From assembly GCA_037447655.1 (NCBI GenBank), contig JBBHKE010002092.1, positions 45,174 through 109,173 of the forward strand: a DNA stretch of 64,000 nucleotides, written 5' to 3'. The position numbers and the translations under genes are program-made. Numbering within the stretch: the stretch's first letter is position 1; every line of letters starts with the position of its first letter. Under the pieces are notes generated by a model. It searched no databases. It was not told the origin of the DNA and worked only from the letters and a program-made list of their open reading frames with translations. The DNA comes from Zygnema cylindricum (Eukaryota > Streptophyta > Zygnematophyceae > Zygnematales > Zygnemataceae). Positions 33,290-53,564 of this stretch are shown here, in pieces.

Positions 33290-34020
33290 AACAATAAACA
33301 CCTTTCTCAAACTAGGGATTAAACTGGTTCCCTTGATATCTACTTTCTTTCTGAAATTGAGTCGTGAATGCTAAAGTCGGTTTTACAAATCCTAAAACTG
33401 TCTGAGTAGCCTCTTGTTCTAAGATAAACTCTATAGCTGTTTGCAAATTCCAAAGAGGTTTAGACAATTTTTTCATTTCATTTGAGGCTCCTTTATATTC
33501 TCTAGGAAGCCCCTTTAAGAGAATCATGGCCTAATGATAAGGAGAGAAAGTCCCCCCAAAACATGCATTTTTTGATAGTAACATTCAAAACCGATTAGTG
33601 TATTCCACCATGCTACAGCCTGTGTACTTATACTCATAGATCTGACCAGCACTCATAGATCTGACCAGCAGTTATAATCTCATGTTGGTCACTAGCTTTG
33701 ACATAAGAAGATTTCAATGCATCCCACATTTCTGATGCTTTTGTAACATTAATATATGTCATATGCAATTCTTTTGATATCATAAGCTTCACTAAATGCA
33801 AAGCTTGGTCATTTTTATGATCAAAGCTGGCATTAGATTCTGCTAGGGATCCATTTAACACATCAATAAGTTTCACTTGTTTGAAGTAAGACTTAACCAA
33901 ATCTGCCCAATACAGATATTCACTTCCATCAAAGACCGGAATTCGTGAAGGCGGGCGCATGACCTGTTGTTTTGAGACAATTGCTGGTACTGAAGATGAG
34001 GAAGAGGCAGCATTAGTCAT
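33290..34020 (-). pseudogene. Gag of Copia element B
   Basis: Starts at ATG 34020 in the LTR (MTNAASSSSSVPAIVSKQQ), passes through the primer-binding site and continues RIPVFDGSEYLYWADLVKS, TYINVTKASEMWDALKSSYV, then after a break MILLKGLPREYKGASNEMKK and WNLQTAIEFILEQEATQ. The LYWADL and A.EMW motifs are those of Copia gag. A 20-base block at 33640-33665 is tandemly duplicated (ACTCATAGATCTGACCAGC). Confidence 0.8.
33951..33964 (-). promoter_or_regulatory. Primer-binding site of element B, degenerate
   Basis: Minus strand GGTCATGCGCCCGC directly after the LTR, three changes from GGTTATGGGCCCAC. The ATG is retained. Confidence 0.6.
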
Positions 34021-34802
34021 TGTAGAACAAATCAAGAGAGGAAGCTTCCACAAAGACCGATGGCAGAAATAGCAACTTTGACAGAAAATAACTTCTAATA
34101 CAAAGACACAATAGTCCTATAAATCTACCACCCTGTAGACAACAAACAAAGGAACATACACACAAATAAACATAATTCTGCTCACAGATCTATGAGATAT
34201 TCAGAGATAAAATTACTTTAAACAAACTGTCCAGTTTTCATATCATTTGTTGCTTAACTCCAAATTTTTCTAAGTCCTACTTTTATACACTGAAGCTAAA
34301 CTAAACTGTACGGAGGCATTCCGGCCGTACGTCTAACAAAAATACTGTCAGTATACCAGTGTATACAAGGTATGTCATAAATCACGCATTCTACACTAAT
34401 CAACTAATTCACTACAGACAAAATTATGTTCTAACAAATATTTACACCGACAATCAGATTCACGATAATAGAGATAGGTTATCGTGATCAAGTCACGCCT
34501 CGTCAACAGTTGTCGGCGGCAGTTGTGAGCCGTCCGATCACCTAATTCAGCACCGTGGATCTGATCTCAAAAATCATGTGGTCCTTACCAAATGTATGTA
34601 TGTCCACGGAGGACATACTCAAGCATTTGTCGCAGCATACGACGCGTGTCCCTAGTGTGACTGAACCGTGAACTCCTAATTTCACTGTCACACTAATTCT
34701 AGCAAATACTGAACCGGACTTACCCATAAATAATCTAGGTCCTGAACAACTCTCTCTCTCTCTCACAACAGAGAAATAAAGAGGACTAATCCCAAAACAA
34801 TA
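33965..34802 (-). repeat. 5' LTR of Copia element B
   Basis: 838 bp, plus strand TGTTGTTTTGAG...CCAAAACAATA. The expected terminal CA has become TA or was overwritten by the fold-back element starting here. It aligns with 26092-26956 throughout. Confidence 0.8.
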
Positions 34803-35418
34803 ATGTTGGATAGTATTGCCCGTACAAAACCTTCAATTTTGTTTGTTTTTGCTTACCCGACCGCAACCCAATTTTTTTTTTTTTTTCGTGAATCACCCGT
34901 CTGAATCTGCCCGACCCTCCAAAAATTGAAACCGAATCTGTTCCGGATGCGATCGGGCGGTCGGTTAACGGTCGTTTGTGGTTTTGGTTAACCGTTTGGG
35001 ACCTCTAAGGGGAGGTCCTTTTATGAAGTACGGAAATCATATACGGAAAGAAGGTACGGTAGATTTGGAGTCGCCCCGGGGAAAAGGGGAGGAATTTTTT
35101 GGCAAACCGACGTTTGGGGGGTATCGCGGCCGTTATCGCCCCGAAAAGTCATCGCGATGCAGGAGAGGCTCCCGCTGCACGACACACGTCACACGTCACA
35201 CGGCCACAGCAAGGCAGAGGTCGCAAACGGTAAACCGAAACTGTGACCGACGGTTAACCGACCGCCCGCGCCGGATTTGGAACGAATTCAGTTGCCAAAT
35301 TTTGGTAGTCGAGCAGCAACGATCAGTTGATTCACCAGAAAAATAAAATTGGTTATGGTCGATTAACTTAAAAACCAAAAATAAATAAAATTGTACTGTC
35401 CATACAATCCAACATTAT
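34801..35418. mobile_element. Fold-back element F1
   Basis: About 620 bp with imperfect terminal inverted arms: TAATGTTGGATAGTATTG at the left, matched by CAATCCAACATTA at the right. Further in, the arms pair again: CGGGCGGTCGGTTAACGGTCG at about 34952 against CGACGGTTAACCGACCGCCC at about 35250. The centre is GC-rich. Shares CGGTTAACCG and TTTGCGACCTCTG strings with F2 (39690-40240). It directly abuts the LTR of element B. Confidence 0.7.
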
Positions 35419-35486
35419 TGTACTTTGTACTCTTTGATATCGTGGAAGTACGTGACATAATGATTAGCGTCGCAAACCTGGCAAGG

Positions 35487-35698
35487 TACACCGTGAATTG
35501 CTATTAGCGTTTAGAAATAGATAGCGGTATGAAACAAGTAGCGTTATTAACGTTATTTGGGAATTTGGGGGTTTTGACGGAAATCATTTACTCTAATTTG
35601 TTTTTTAAAGGGTTTTTAGTTATTCTATTTGAGAATTTGGGTAAAAAAATAGGGTACTGCGATTAGAGTCATTGACGCTAATAGTGATTCACGGTGTA
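35487..35698. mobile_element. Short TIR element (TACACCG family), 212 bp
   Basis: Left end TACACCGTGAATTGCTATTA, right end the inverse of TACACCGTGAATCACTATTA. No coding capacity. MITE-like. Confidence 0.7.
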
Positions 35699-35705
35699 GT
35701 AACAC

Positions 35706-36315
35706 TACACCGCGAATCGTAATTAGAGTAAAAAACGCTAATTTGGTCGCTCTAAATTTCGACCCTTTCACCTTAAATAGGGTAAATCATTCTAAATTTT
35801 TATTATATTATTTAAGATAAGGTTTAATTAGTGTAAAAAATTGTAATATAGGTTCGTCTTAAACTGTGTGGAGGACGGACGATGTCCGACAATGCAAAAT
35901 TGTACTTTTATAAGTAAAAAAGGACAAATAATGATTTAATAGAATCGCGTTCGCACGTGAAATCGCACTAAACAAAAAAATCAATCACATCGAGAAAAAT
36001 TCGTTCGCATAACTCTCGTCCGTCGACAACATCGTCGTCACTGTGAACATTAACTGACATTCAGCGCGACAAATAGTACAAACGTCATAATGACGTCAAA
36101 CAATACGGACTGACAGATTTTGTACGTCTACGTAATTTAGTGTTCATAATTACGGCGCGGATAATTATTGGCGACATATCCCAATATAGAGTACCTAAAT
36201 AAATTAGGCTAAACTCCTTTGTGAAAGAAGTTATATCACACAAATTAGCGTTCATAACTTTTTTTTTTTTGTTTACTGTAATTTTTTCTTTACACAAATT
36301 ACGATTCGCGGTGTA
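35706..36315. mobile_element. Short TIR element (TACACCG family), 610 bp
   Basis: Left TACACCGCGAATCGTAATTA, right the inverse of TACACCGCGAATCGTAATTT. The left 400 bases resemble the reverse complement of 40950-41351 (CGCTCTAAATTTCGACCCTTTCAC and CAAAATTGTACTTT blocks), so it is a sibling of the element there. No coding capacity. Confidence 0.75.
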
Positions 36316-36411
36316 TTTCACTTCGCAAAATTTAAAGAACGCGAAAAATCGTAATTATTGGCTTATTCATATGTCGTACATTATTGCAAAGTGCTAATTA
36401 TACATTTTATA

Positions 36412-36511
36412 CTGTGTTTCCACAAATATATCATATTATTATGTCAATGTCATGCGACATATTGTGTTTCCACAAATGTATCATATTATTATGTCAATGT
36501 CATGCGACATG
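36412..36511. repeat. Two-copy tandem repeat, about 50 bp
   Basis: TGTGTTTCCACAAAT followed by ATCATATTATTATGTCAATG and TCATGCGACAT occurs twice in direct succession with one clear difference (ATATA versus ATGTA). Confidence 0.9.
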
Positions 36512-36679
36512 TAGTAATTATCGGTTAATAAATCAATAAAAATCAAATTATTACGTCAATTTCCCACGACAAATCCTAATTATTGGCTTACTCACATGTT
36601 TCAAACAATAAATCGATAAGTTGAATTGCTATTTAAGTTAGAGAAACTCGACCACAATTCAAACAAAACTTAGTCACAC

Positions 36680-38960
36680 ACTTATAATGGAGAAAAACAT
36701 CCTCGCTTCCCTTAAAACTACAATCCAAAACGAACTTCGAAAATAAAAAAAATGGTGAAATTGCTTTGTATTACCTAGTGAAAGAAAGCAGGGCCACTTC
36801 AAATTGTTGGAAAAAAATTGAACATGTCTATGAAGTTAAAACATCATACAAATACATGGTAAATGGGGTAGGTTTTGTGGCTTGTAATACATGTTTCATA
36901 GTTTATCAATACAAGTAAGCAAACGGTACTTCAACAATTAACACTCACACATGTTTAGATTTGGCCAACATGGATAATTCAAGAGGACTTCTTCGTAAGT
37001 TTCTTTAAAAAAGAGGAGAAAATGAGTGACCGAAAAAAAATTGCAAAAATGGTGGCGTTGATGTGTTGTGAGGGCTTTCGACCATTTTCGGTAGTCGACG
37101 GTTCAAGTATGATTTATTTTTAATTCTATTTAATGTGGCTTTAGTGTATATGTCATTATAACTTGTAAACATATATATTTGAGATTTATCACTATTTCCT
37201 TATAAAGAATTTATATTTATACGCTTATTTTAATGTTTTTATTATTATTTGGTTTGTCATGATGTTGTTTTTTATTTGTTTATCCATAAAAAAAAAATCG
37301 TTTTGGCAAAAAAAATCTTATTAATCATGGTTAGTAATTGTATGATATTTTCTTACAGTTTTTTTTGTTTTTTTCCCAATGTTTTCAAGCATTTTGTCAA
37401 GCATTGTTTGATGTTGGTGTTTCGTCCAACAAAAGTGTTGACATCGACCAACTACTCCCATCAGTCAATAGCGTTAAAAACTACATTATACCTCTTGCAA
37501 AAGTAATTCGTAGTTTGGTCATCCCAAAACTTAGAGAAAATATTGATAACATTTTTGTCGCATTCACGACCGATCCCTGGACCGAGACAATAAAAAAAAC
37601 CTCATTCATGTCAGTAACGGCTCATTTTATTGACAAAGAATTTAAACTTCATGCACGGACGCTTCAAGTCGATCATTTTCAGGAGGAAAAACACAGTGCG
37701 GAAAATGTTTTAACGACTTTCAAAACTTGTTTGACCAATGTTGAAATGTCCAATTTTGATCTCTTCGTTGTCGTGACTGATAGTGGTTCTAACATGTGTG
37801 CGGCTGAAGGTCTACCGAGTATGTTTCCTCGGATACCTTGCAGGGAGGACAATAAAATTGCTACAATTGTGACAACGATCTTGAATAAGAGCGGAACTTC
37901 CAAAAAAGGCAAATTCGATGTGGAAGTTCCTATTTTTTTGTTATCTAATTGACGCGCGTGTAGATCATTGGTCATGTTTTTCAAACAGAGTAATTACAAA
38001 ATCTTTTGAAAAACACTTTAAAACAAGAAAACGCAACGTAGTGGAATTCTTTGCTCTGAATGCTTAAGAGTGTTTACAATACATTCAATGAGATAGGACT
38101 AATCGCTCAAGCAAAAAATAAATTGGTATTTTTTGCTTGTATCGATAAGACTCACCGTACCGAACTTATACGATTTTTGGAAAGGTTTCAAGAAGCGACC
38201 ATAAAGTTGGAAAAATTCAAAGAACCAACTTTACATTTGGTTTGGTTTGAACTAGTGTCACTCTATAACCATTGTAAGATTAGAAAAACATCTTACAATG
38301 ACGGTGAAAAAGAATGCCCGGCTGATTCCCCAAACTTGCAAAAATTGAAACAACTTTTTATGAAATTTGCACTACCGAAGTGGGGCCTTTATGAGTATCA
38401 TATTGTCGCGGCTCTTTTAGATCATTGACAAAAATAAAATCTTGAAATAATTGGGTTATCGAAAACCGAAATTAAAAGCGCGAGGGTCAAACTTCAAGAA
38501 CTCGCAAACGACCTCGGTGATGACGTTGATTTTGGTAGTCCTCAACGTATCACAAAAAAACGAAAATCATTGCAAAGTAAAGATGGTTTCCAATTTTTTT
38601 TTGGTGAGAGCGATGACGAAAATGAGGTTCTTATTACCACCGACGAAAAAACGCTCGTTAACGACGAAATGAAACGTTATTTTGATTTAAAATAAACCAA
38701 CGACGAAAGATTGAACTTTAACATACATGAATGGTGGAAAAAAAACTCAAATGTTCGTGCGAAAGATGAAGGATTTCTTATTCTAGCCGGTATTGCTTGA
38801 TCTATTCTAGTTATTCTGCCTTCTAGCTCCATGTCCGAATGCAATTTTTTGGATGCCGGGAACACGATAACAAATAAGAGGAGCTCATTAGCGACTTCAA
38901 TTGTTAGTGATCTTTGGTGTGTTAGATGCAACCGAGATCTTTTAAATGCATAGTTTTTTG
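36680..38960 (+). pseudogene. hAT-type transposase with BED-like finger, broken
   Basis: At 36860-36960 VGFVACNTCFIVYQY and TINTHTC resemble a BED zinc finger (C-x2-C...H-x-C). KKIAKMVALMCCEGFRPFSV (37030-37085) is the usual hAT segment before the core. A likely intron (donor CAA/GTATGA near 37108, acceptor near 37359-37386) leads to the core, with FTTDPWTETIKKTSFMSVTA and VVTDSGSNM, where hAT transposases carry catalytic Asp residues. Another block at 38060-38428 follows. The C-terminal dimerisation part (38700-38945) holds SSSMSECNFLDAGNTITNKR, the equivalent of SxxxEcxFSxxGxixtxkR. Frameshifts and stops separate the blocks. TIRs were not identified. Confidence 0.75.
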
Positions 38961-39689
38961 TTTTGTTTTGTTTTCTAATTATTGTTATTTTATTGGTATT
39001 AGCTATATTGTTTTTTTTCCTTTGAATTTTTTGTTGTATTTCACAATTTTTCTAGTGTTATTTTGCAGTTTTTTTTTAAACCGGAATGCTTATTTTTATC
39101 AAATTACCAAAGCGTCGTATGTATACCAAATTTAGATTTATAGATTTTGTGTAGTTTTTAAGTTTGAGGTTGAGAATGTGTATAATAGAATCGAAAATAG
39201 AACGAGGTTGTTATTTTTTTATTTCTATATTTGATACTACAAAATACTTTTTGTTTTTTTTTGCCTATCACAATGTGTTTTTGCTAATTGGTTTTCCATG
39301 TGAAAATCTAAGATTTTCTTTTAAGCATACATAATAAAAATTTTACCTTTTTTGCATAATTCATAACATAGTATCGTATTTGAAAGAAGAACCGTCCAAA
39401 ACATGTAGCGAAAAATTTAGATTTGCGAGAGAAAAAACATTAACATAAGAGTTTATACATTAGCATAAGAGTTTAAACATTAACATAAGAGTTTAAACAT
39501 TAATATAAGAGTTACACCCAAAATTATAATGATTAAGACTAAGAGTTACACGCAAAGGGAGATGTACCACTACATCGCTCATTGTTATTAATGTAAATAA
39601 GTGCTACTATTTATAGTCTTTACGATTTAAGGACGTGGATTACAACCTGCCACGTCTCCTTGTATTAAATAGTGTTATTAATCATAATT
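38961..39689. other. AT-rich spacer with a four-copy 20-bp repeat
   Basis: No gene. At 39438-39515 ACATTAACATAAGAGTTTAA recurs four times with small changes (TTATAC, TTAGC, TTAAT variants). Otherwise T-rich. Confidence 0.75.
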
Positions 39690-40240
39690 TTCAATTAACA
39701 GTAATAGGTGTTTAACGCTAATAAAAATGAGCGTTGTTATTTTGTACTTTTTTCGGTTACGGGCAGGTTCGACTAGTTGCGAGAAATCGAGTTTCGGTTA
39801 ACTTTTATTTCCGTAAACGCCGGTCGGTTATCGGTTAACAATTTTGGAGCGTGACATAACCCGGTCGGGCGTCGGTTACTCAGATCTTGAAAAAAAAACG
39901 GTCGGTTTCGGTTATGTAAAATTTTGACTTTTGCGACCTCTGCAACACGGCGCTGTTTGCATCTCTTTGATTATCGACTGCCGATGTTCGATCATCGACT
40001 GCCTAGCAGAGGTCGCAAAAGTCAAAAATGTAGATACCCGACACTGACGTTTTTTTTTTTCAAATCTGAACACCCGATACCCGACCGAGTTATGTCACGC
40101 TCCTAAATTGTTAACCGTTACCCGATACGCGTTTACGAAAATAAAAGTTAACCGAAACTCGATTTCTCGCGACTACCCGTACCCGCCCGTACCCGAATAT
40201 GTACAAAATTACAACGCTCATTGTTATTAGCATTAAACAT
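39690..40240. mobile_element. Fold-back element F2
   Basis: Near-palindromic: arms of about 260 bp (39690-39955 and 40005-40240) around a loop of about 55 bp. Matching strings include CGAGAAATCGAGTTTCGGTT versus AACCGAAACTCGATTTCTCG, GGAGCGTGACATAAC versus GTTATGTCACGCTCC, and GACTTTTGCGACCTCTGC versus GCAGAGGTCGCAAAAGTC. No coding capacity. Related to F1 at 34801-35418. Confidence 0.85.
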
Positions 40241-40295
40241 TTACTACTGTACAGTAGTGTACTAGTTTGAACTGTACAGTACAGTACTGTACAGT

Positions 40296-40834
40296 ACACC
40301 GCCAATCGTTATTAGCGTAATGTACACTAATTCCGTCCCGCTTTTTTTTTATTTATTCTCCATTAGTGTAGTTTATTCTATTTTTTCCTTTATTCTATTT
40401 AGGGTTATTTTTAGTGCCTTGTCTCTTAAATAGGGTTATGTACGGTCAGTGTCAGACCATACATAAATGTACATTTTTAAGTTAAAAATTACAATAAGTT
40501 AGTTTTAGTAAATGCGGACGCATGAGAATGTGTGTTCTAAAAAGGAAAAATAACGAGGTCGTAAAAAATCACGTTCCCACATATTCGTCCGACAGCCGCG
40601 TTTCGACCGTGTGAATGTACAATTTGTGTACGATTTGTCAGATTTTGTACGGAGACCTATATTAGTGTAAGCATGTTTGCGACCGACATTTTTTTTTCAA
40701 AGATCCAAATTACCATAATCAAACAATTAGAATGTATGATTTTTTCCAAAATTTTAAATTCTTAAATAGCGTACACCACTGTAATTATTATTATACGCTA
40801 ATCAAACTCCCACGCTAATAACGATTGGCGGTGT
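40296..40834. mobile_element. Short TIR element (TACACCG family) with ACTGTACAGT flanks
   Basis: Left ACACCGCCAATCGTTATTAG, right its exact inverse (CTAATAACGATTGGCGGTGT). Both sides carry the 10-base palindrome ACTGTACAGT (40286-40295 and 40835-40844). If the terminal T and A belong to the element, the duplication is CTGTACAG, 8 bp. The stretch near 40321 shares AATTCCGTCCCGCTTTTTTT with 53607-53630. Confidence 0.85.
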
Positions 40835-40849
40835 ACTGTACAGTACTGT

Positions 40850-41351
40850 ACACCGCGCATCGTAATTAGAGTAATGAAAAAATTAGAGTATAAAAACTGA
40901 AAAAAACAATTAGAGTAATTTACGCTAATTTATGTGATAGAGCCTTTTCAACGATGAAGTTTACTCTAATTTATTTAAGTACTCTAATTTGGCACACTAA
41001 TATCATCTACTGTAAATAGGGTATTCGTACAGAATTTAGCAAAACGTACAGTTTATCGTCACTATGACGTTTGCACTACGCGGTTTGTTATAACGCAGAT
41101 ACATGATAACGGCCTGTATTTCATCATTATTTGTACTTTTTTACTTAATAAAGTACAATTTTGCACGGTCTGACACCGTCCGTACTCCACACTATTTAAA
41201 TCGAACCTATAATAGAATGAAAAACGCTAATTAAACTTTACCTTAAATAGAATAATGAAAAAATTAGAATCATTTACTCTATTTCATGTGAAAGAGTCGA
41301 AATTTCGAGCGACCGAATTAGAGTAATTTACTCTAATTACGATGCGCGGTG
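40850..41351. mobile_element. Short TIR element (TACACCGCGC subfamily), 502 bp
   Basis: Left ACACCGCGCATCGTAATTAG, right an exact inverse of at least 24 bases. Flanked by ACTGT on both sides (40845-40849 and 41352-41356). Interior similar to 35706-36100 in inverted orientation. No coding capacity. Confidence 0.85.
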
Positions 41352-41356
41352 TACTG

Positions 41357-41906
41357 TACACCGTGAATCGTTATTCGCGTAAAGGTTTCTTTAGCGTGTA
41401 GGAACAAACCTTTATTTACGCTAATTGAGAATTTGGATTTTTTCAAAAAAAACATACATACTGGATATTTACTTATACTAATTTGGATTTAAAAAAAATG
41501 AAACACCCGCCCCAAACTTGTTTACACTAATATAGGTTCTGTTCAAAATCTGACAAATCGTACGTTCACACCGTCGAAACGCAGTTGTCGGACCAATATG
41601 TGAGAACGTGATTTTTGACAACCCGATTGCATCCCCTTTTCAGAGCGCATATTCTCATGCGTCCGTGGTTACTAAAACCCATTAATTATACTTTCCAATC
41701 GTTATTAGCGTGTAAGTTTTTTTAGCGTATACGAATAATTAGCGTGGTTTACGCTAATTGGGAATTTGAAAATTTTCGAAGAAATCGTCTATTCTAATTA
41801 GGAATTAGGTGTTTTTTAAATAGTGTGGATAATTCTATTTGAGAATAAAAATAATAAAAAGCGGGACGGGATTAGCGTACACAACGCTAATAGCGATTGG
41901 CGGTGT
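41357..41906. mobile_element. Short TIR element (TACACCGTG/GGCGGTGTA ends)
   Basis: Left ACACCGTGAATCGTTATTCG, right the inverse of ACACCGCCAATCGCTATTAG. The two ends belong to different subfamilies, so this may be a composite. The right portion matches 54600-54783 (TTCTTCGAAAATTTCCAAATT type blocks). Confidence 0.65.
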
Positions 41907-42075
41907 AGTGTTCATGAAAAATTATAATTAATGATGCTATTTAATGCAAGATAATGAAATTTTACTATTTCCTCTGCTGCCCCGACCGCTCCGATTAAAT
42001 ACATATCGATTATCGCCAACACTAGGTCGATGTACGACACTGCAATGTGTGTCTGATTTAGGTTCACACTCCTGG

Positions 42076-42119
<44 letters not shown>

Positions 42120-42136
42120 ACGTACACCCACCCGCC
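41907..42136 (+). promoter_or_regulatory. Upstream region and 5' leader of RED with (CT)n tract
   Basis: An AT-rich stretch gives way to a pure CT dinucleotide run at 42079-42116, ending 20 bases before the RED start codon. CT microsatellites in 5' leaders are common in plants. No clear TATA box was assigned. Confidence 0.5.
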
Positions 42137-51192
<9,056 letters not shown>

Positions 51193-53564
51193 TGATAGTT
51201 GGGTAGCTTTGATATTGTGCCTTATAGCTCACCATTTTAAAAAGACGTGTTTTAATTTTTGTGCTCAATTCTCTGGAGAGGTACTTCCGCATCCGGAGCT
51301 CAAAACTAAAACGTAGATTGCTACTTGTATAGCGTTTATCATTTGAGTTTATTCCCACCACCTGTAAAATTCAGTCACTCACAGTAATAAATTGCTTATA
51401 TTCGACGAAACCGTGGGCTTGCTGTTGTGGTAATGTGACATGCTCTCAGAAGTCAGCCGTTTTAAGCTGTTTTTATAAGGGCCATTCCTTCGATACTTCA
51501 GCATTGGTAATTTAGTTGTCTCAGGAAATTTTTGGCAAGAGAAGAAAAGTATTTATCTCTGTTGGAAAATGTGTAAAATGAAGAAATGATTGTTTATGAT
51601 CTCCGAGGCTGACTTGGGCAAGCGATGTCAACTGTGTTGAGCACTCTGCACCATGAGATAAGATTGCTCACCTGGAATCGAAATAACTACGTGACGGCTG
51701 AGAACAATGTTTAAAATGCACAAAGCTCAAAGAGTATAGAGGTTTGATAAATCACACACTTTTGTAACTTCATGATTGGAAATGGGGAAAAGCATGAGCT
51801 ACTTCTTTCTCAGATCAATAGATGCAAGCGTATTAATCAAGTTTATGTCTAACCCCTTGCTATATGCTGGAAAGGGCTATTATTATATGGGTTACTGTTG
51901 GATGCTCTCATTCTGCAGGTGTCGGATGTCGCTTTTATTGAACTCTGTGTCTTTGTTTTTAACTTAGCATTTTATTAGCAATTACGATTTCTTCCCCACC
52001 GACAGAAAAGAAAGATTGTGATATCATTTCTTATGCATAATAAATGTATTTAGAAAAATATCAAGAAATGGATTATTATTCATCTGAGAAAAGATAATAA
52101 TTGTTTTGCCAGGACTGAAACACAGCGTTTGACGAGGGCTACTTTAGATCTCGATGCATATCTACAAAAAAATGGACAAATGTGTTTAGAAAGGTACCAA
52201 GATGTAAGGTAATGTCCATTTGAGAGTAATTAACTACTGATGTGCCAACATTATACGTGAACCGCTATCAATATTAATAACACAAAATTTGTCCTGGTTT
52301 TTACCCTTTGAGCACATTATAGTGTTACTAGTACTAATTATTCCTATTTTGACTCTAATTCATTTTGTGGTTCACAATCAGCCACATCATTTCGACGGCA
52401 AAAAGAATTATTAGCGCTAAAACAGTCCATTATTTCTGAACGTTAATTGTGATTTGGGTGTATCCTGCCAATCGCTACAAAACCATAAATCCGTGTTAAC
52501 ACAATTCACTTAAGTGATCCACAATAAGCCACGTGGTTGAACATAATTTAGTGTAGATTTTTTAACAAAGTGTCTACGCAATAACCCACTGGTTCTTAGA
52601 GCACTTGGCATTGGTAGTATGGTGACTACTTGCAGATCCCGATGGCAACAAGCAGCAATGGACAATGGCACGGACACTGCGCCTACACTATGTGGACTGT
52701 CCGGGAAGACAACACATCGCTTCTTGCCATTGGTTCCGCACGTGAAACCGATGGCACCGGTGCACAAATTTGAAACGGTGTCAGAAACGAAGCGACGATG
52801 TGGACGACAAAGAGACGCAGGAGCCTACACTGCCCCGAGCTACAGTAGTAGTCGAATATCACTAATCTGCTCGCAACTTCTTTTGACCTAAAGTCACAAA
52901 ATAATGTTTTAACGCTATTTAAGTAAGTGGCTTCCCATTAGCCATGTTACGTTAAATTAGGGCACACATGAATTGATGCTAATTTCGCTTTACCACTGAC
53001 AACTCCTCCACACTAATAACGCCTGGCAGCGAGGTTGTCAAGTCCCGCGGCTGCCACATGCGTCACGTCCGGTCGTCAGCTGTAGTCCACGCGGAGACTT
53101 CGGAAAGTCCGCTGAAGCGCGAATCTTACAGAAATACTGTGAACCTGTGCACAACCGCTTTTGGAACTCAATTCCTAAGGAGGGAGGGAGGGAGGGAGGG
53201 AGCAAAGGGAGAGTGGGGAGGGAGGGAGGGAGGGAGGAGGGGCATGAGGGAGGGAAGAGGGGAGAAAGGGGGGGAGAAAGGGGGGGAGAGAAGTGCAACG
53301 CGAGGTTTGGGAGGGACGGGGGGACGGGAGTGAGGGGAGGAAGCGGGGAAGGCGAAGGAAGGGAGGGAGGGGAAGGGACGGAGAAGAGGGAGGAGAGGGA
53401 GGGACAAAGGGAGGGACGGTCTTCTACTCGGTTGGCTTTTTTCTCTTTTGTTGCAAGCACAAATCAAGTTCGGAACGAGGTCTCGTTTTCCGTGCGACTT
53501 GTTTTCTCGCACTAATTGGATGCGTTGCGCCCCTCGTCACATCAAATAGTGTTGACCAGTCTGC
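51193..53564. other. RED 3' region and intergenic spacer
   Basis: A possible poly(A) signal AGTAATAAATTG lies near 51386. From 51500 to 53000 no gene is recognised. A GC-richer stretch at 52600-52890 has open frames but no motif. TTAGCGCTAA-like and ACTAATAACGCCTGGCAG strings at 52240-53035 suggest decayed TIR elements. A GGGA purine tract lies at 53178-53420. Confidence 0.5.
53178..53420 (+). repeat. GGGA-rich purine tract
   Basis: More than 200 bases built of GGGA, GGGGGAGAAA and similar units, for example GGAGGGAGGGAGGGAGGG. High potential for G-quadruplex or triplex structure. It lies upstream of the beta-ureidopropionase gene but too far to call a promoter element. Confidence 0.9.

Larger units (their letters stand above)
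31363..34802 (-). mobile_element. Copia element B, 5' half
   Basis: Minus strand: 5' LTR 33965-34802, degenerate primer-binding site 33951-33964, gag, protease, integrase and the integrase-RT linker, cut at 31363 before RT. The linker 31363-31700 duplicates 28480-28807 of element A with many differences, so A and B are separate copies of one family rather than halves of one element. Confidence 0.75.

Noticed and set aside
26092-34802. One single Copia element with LTRs 26092-26956 and 33965-34802
   Set aside because: The linker region is present twice with many differences and the outer flanks do not share a target-site duplication.
52510-52891. Possible gene in a GC-richer stretch
   Set aside because: Open on both strands, no recognisable domain and no splice support; more likely part of a decayed element.
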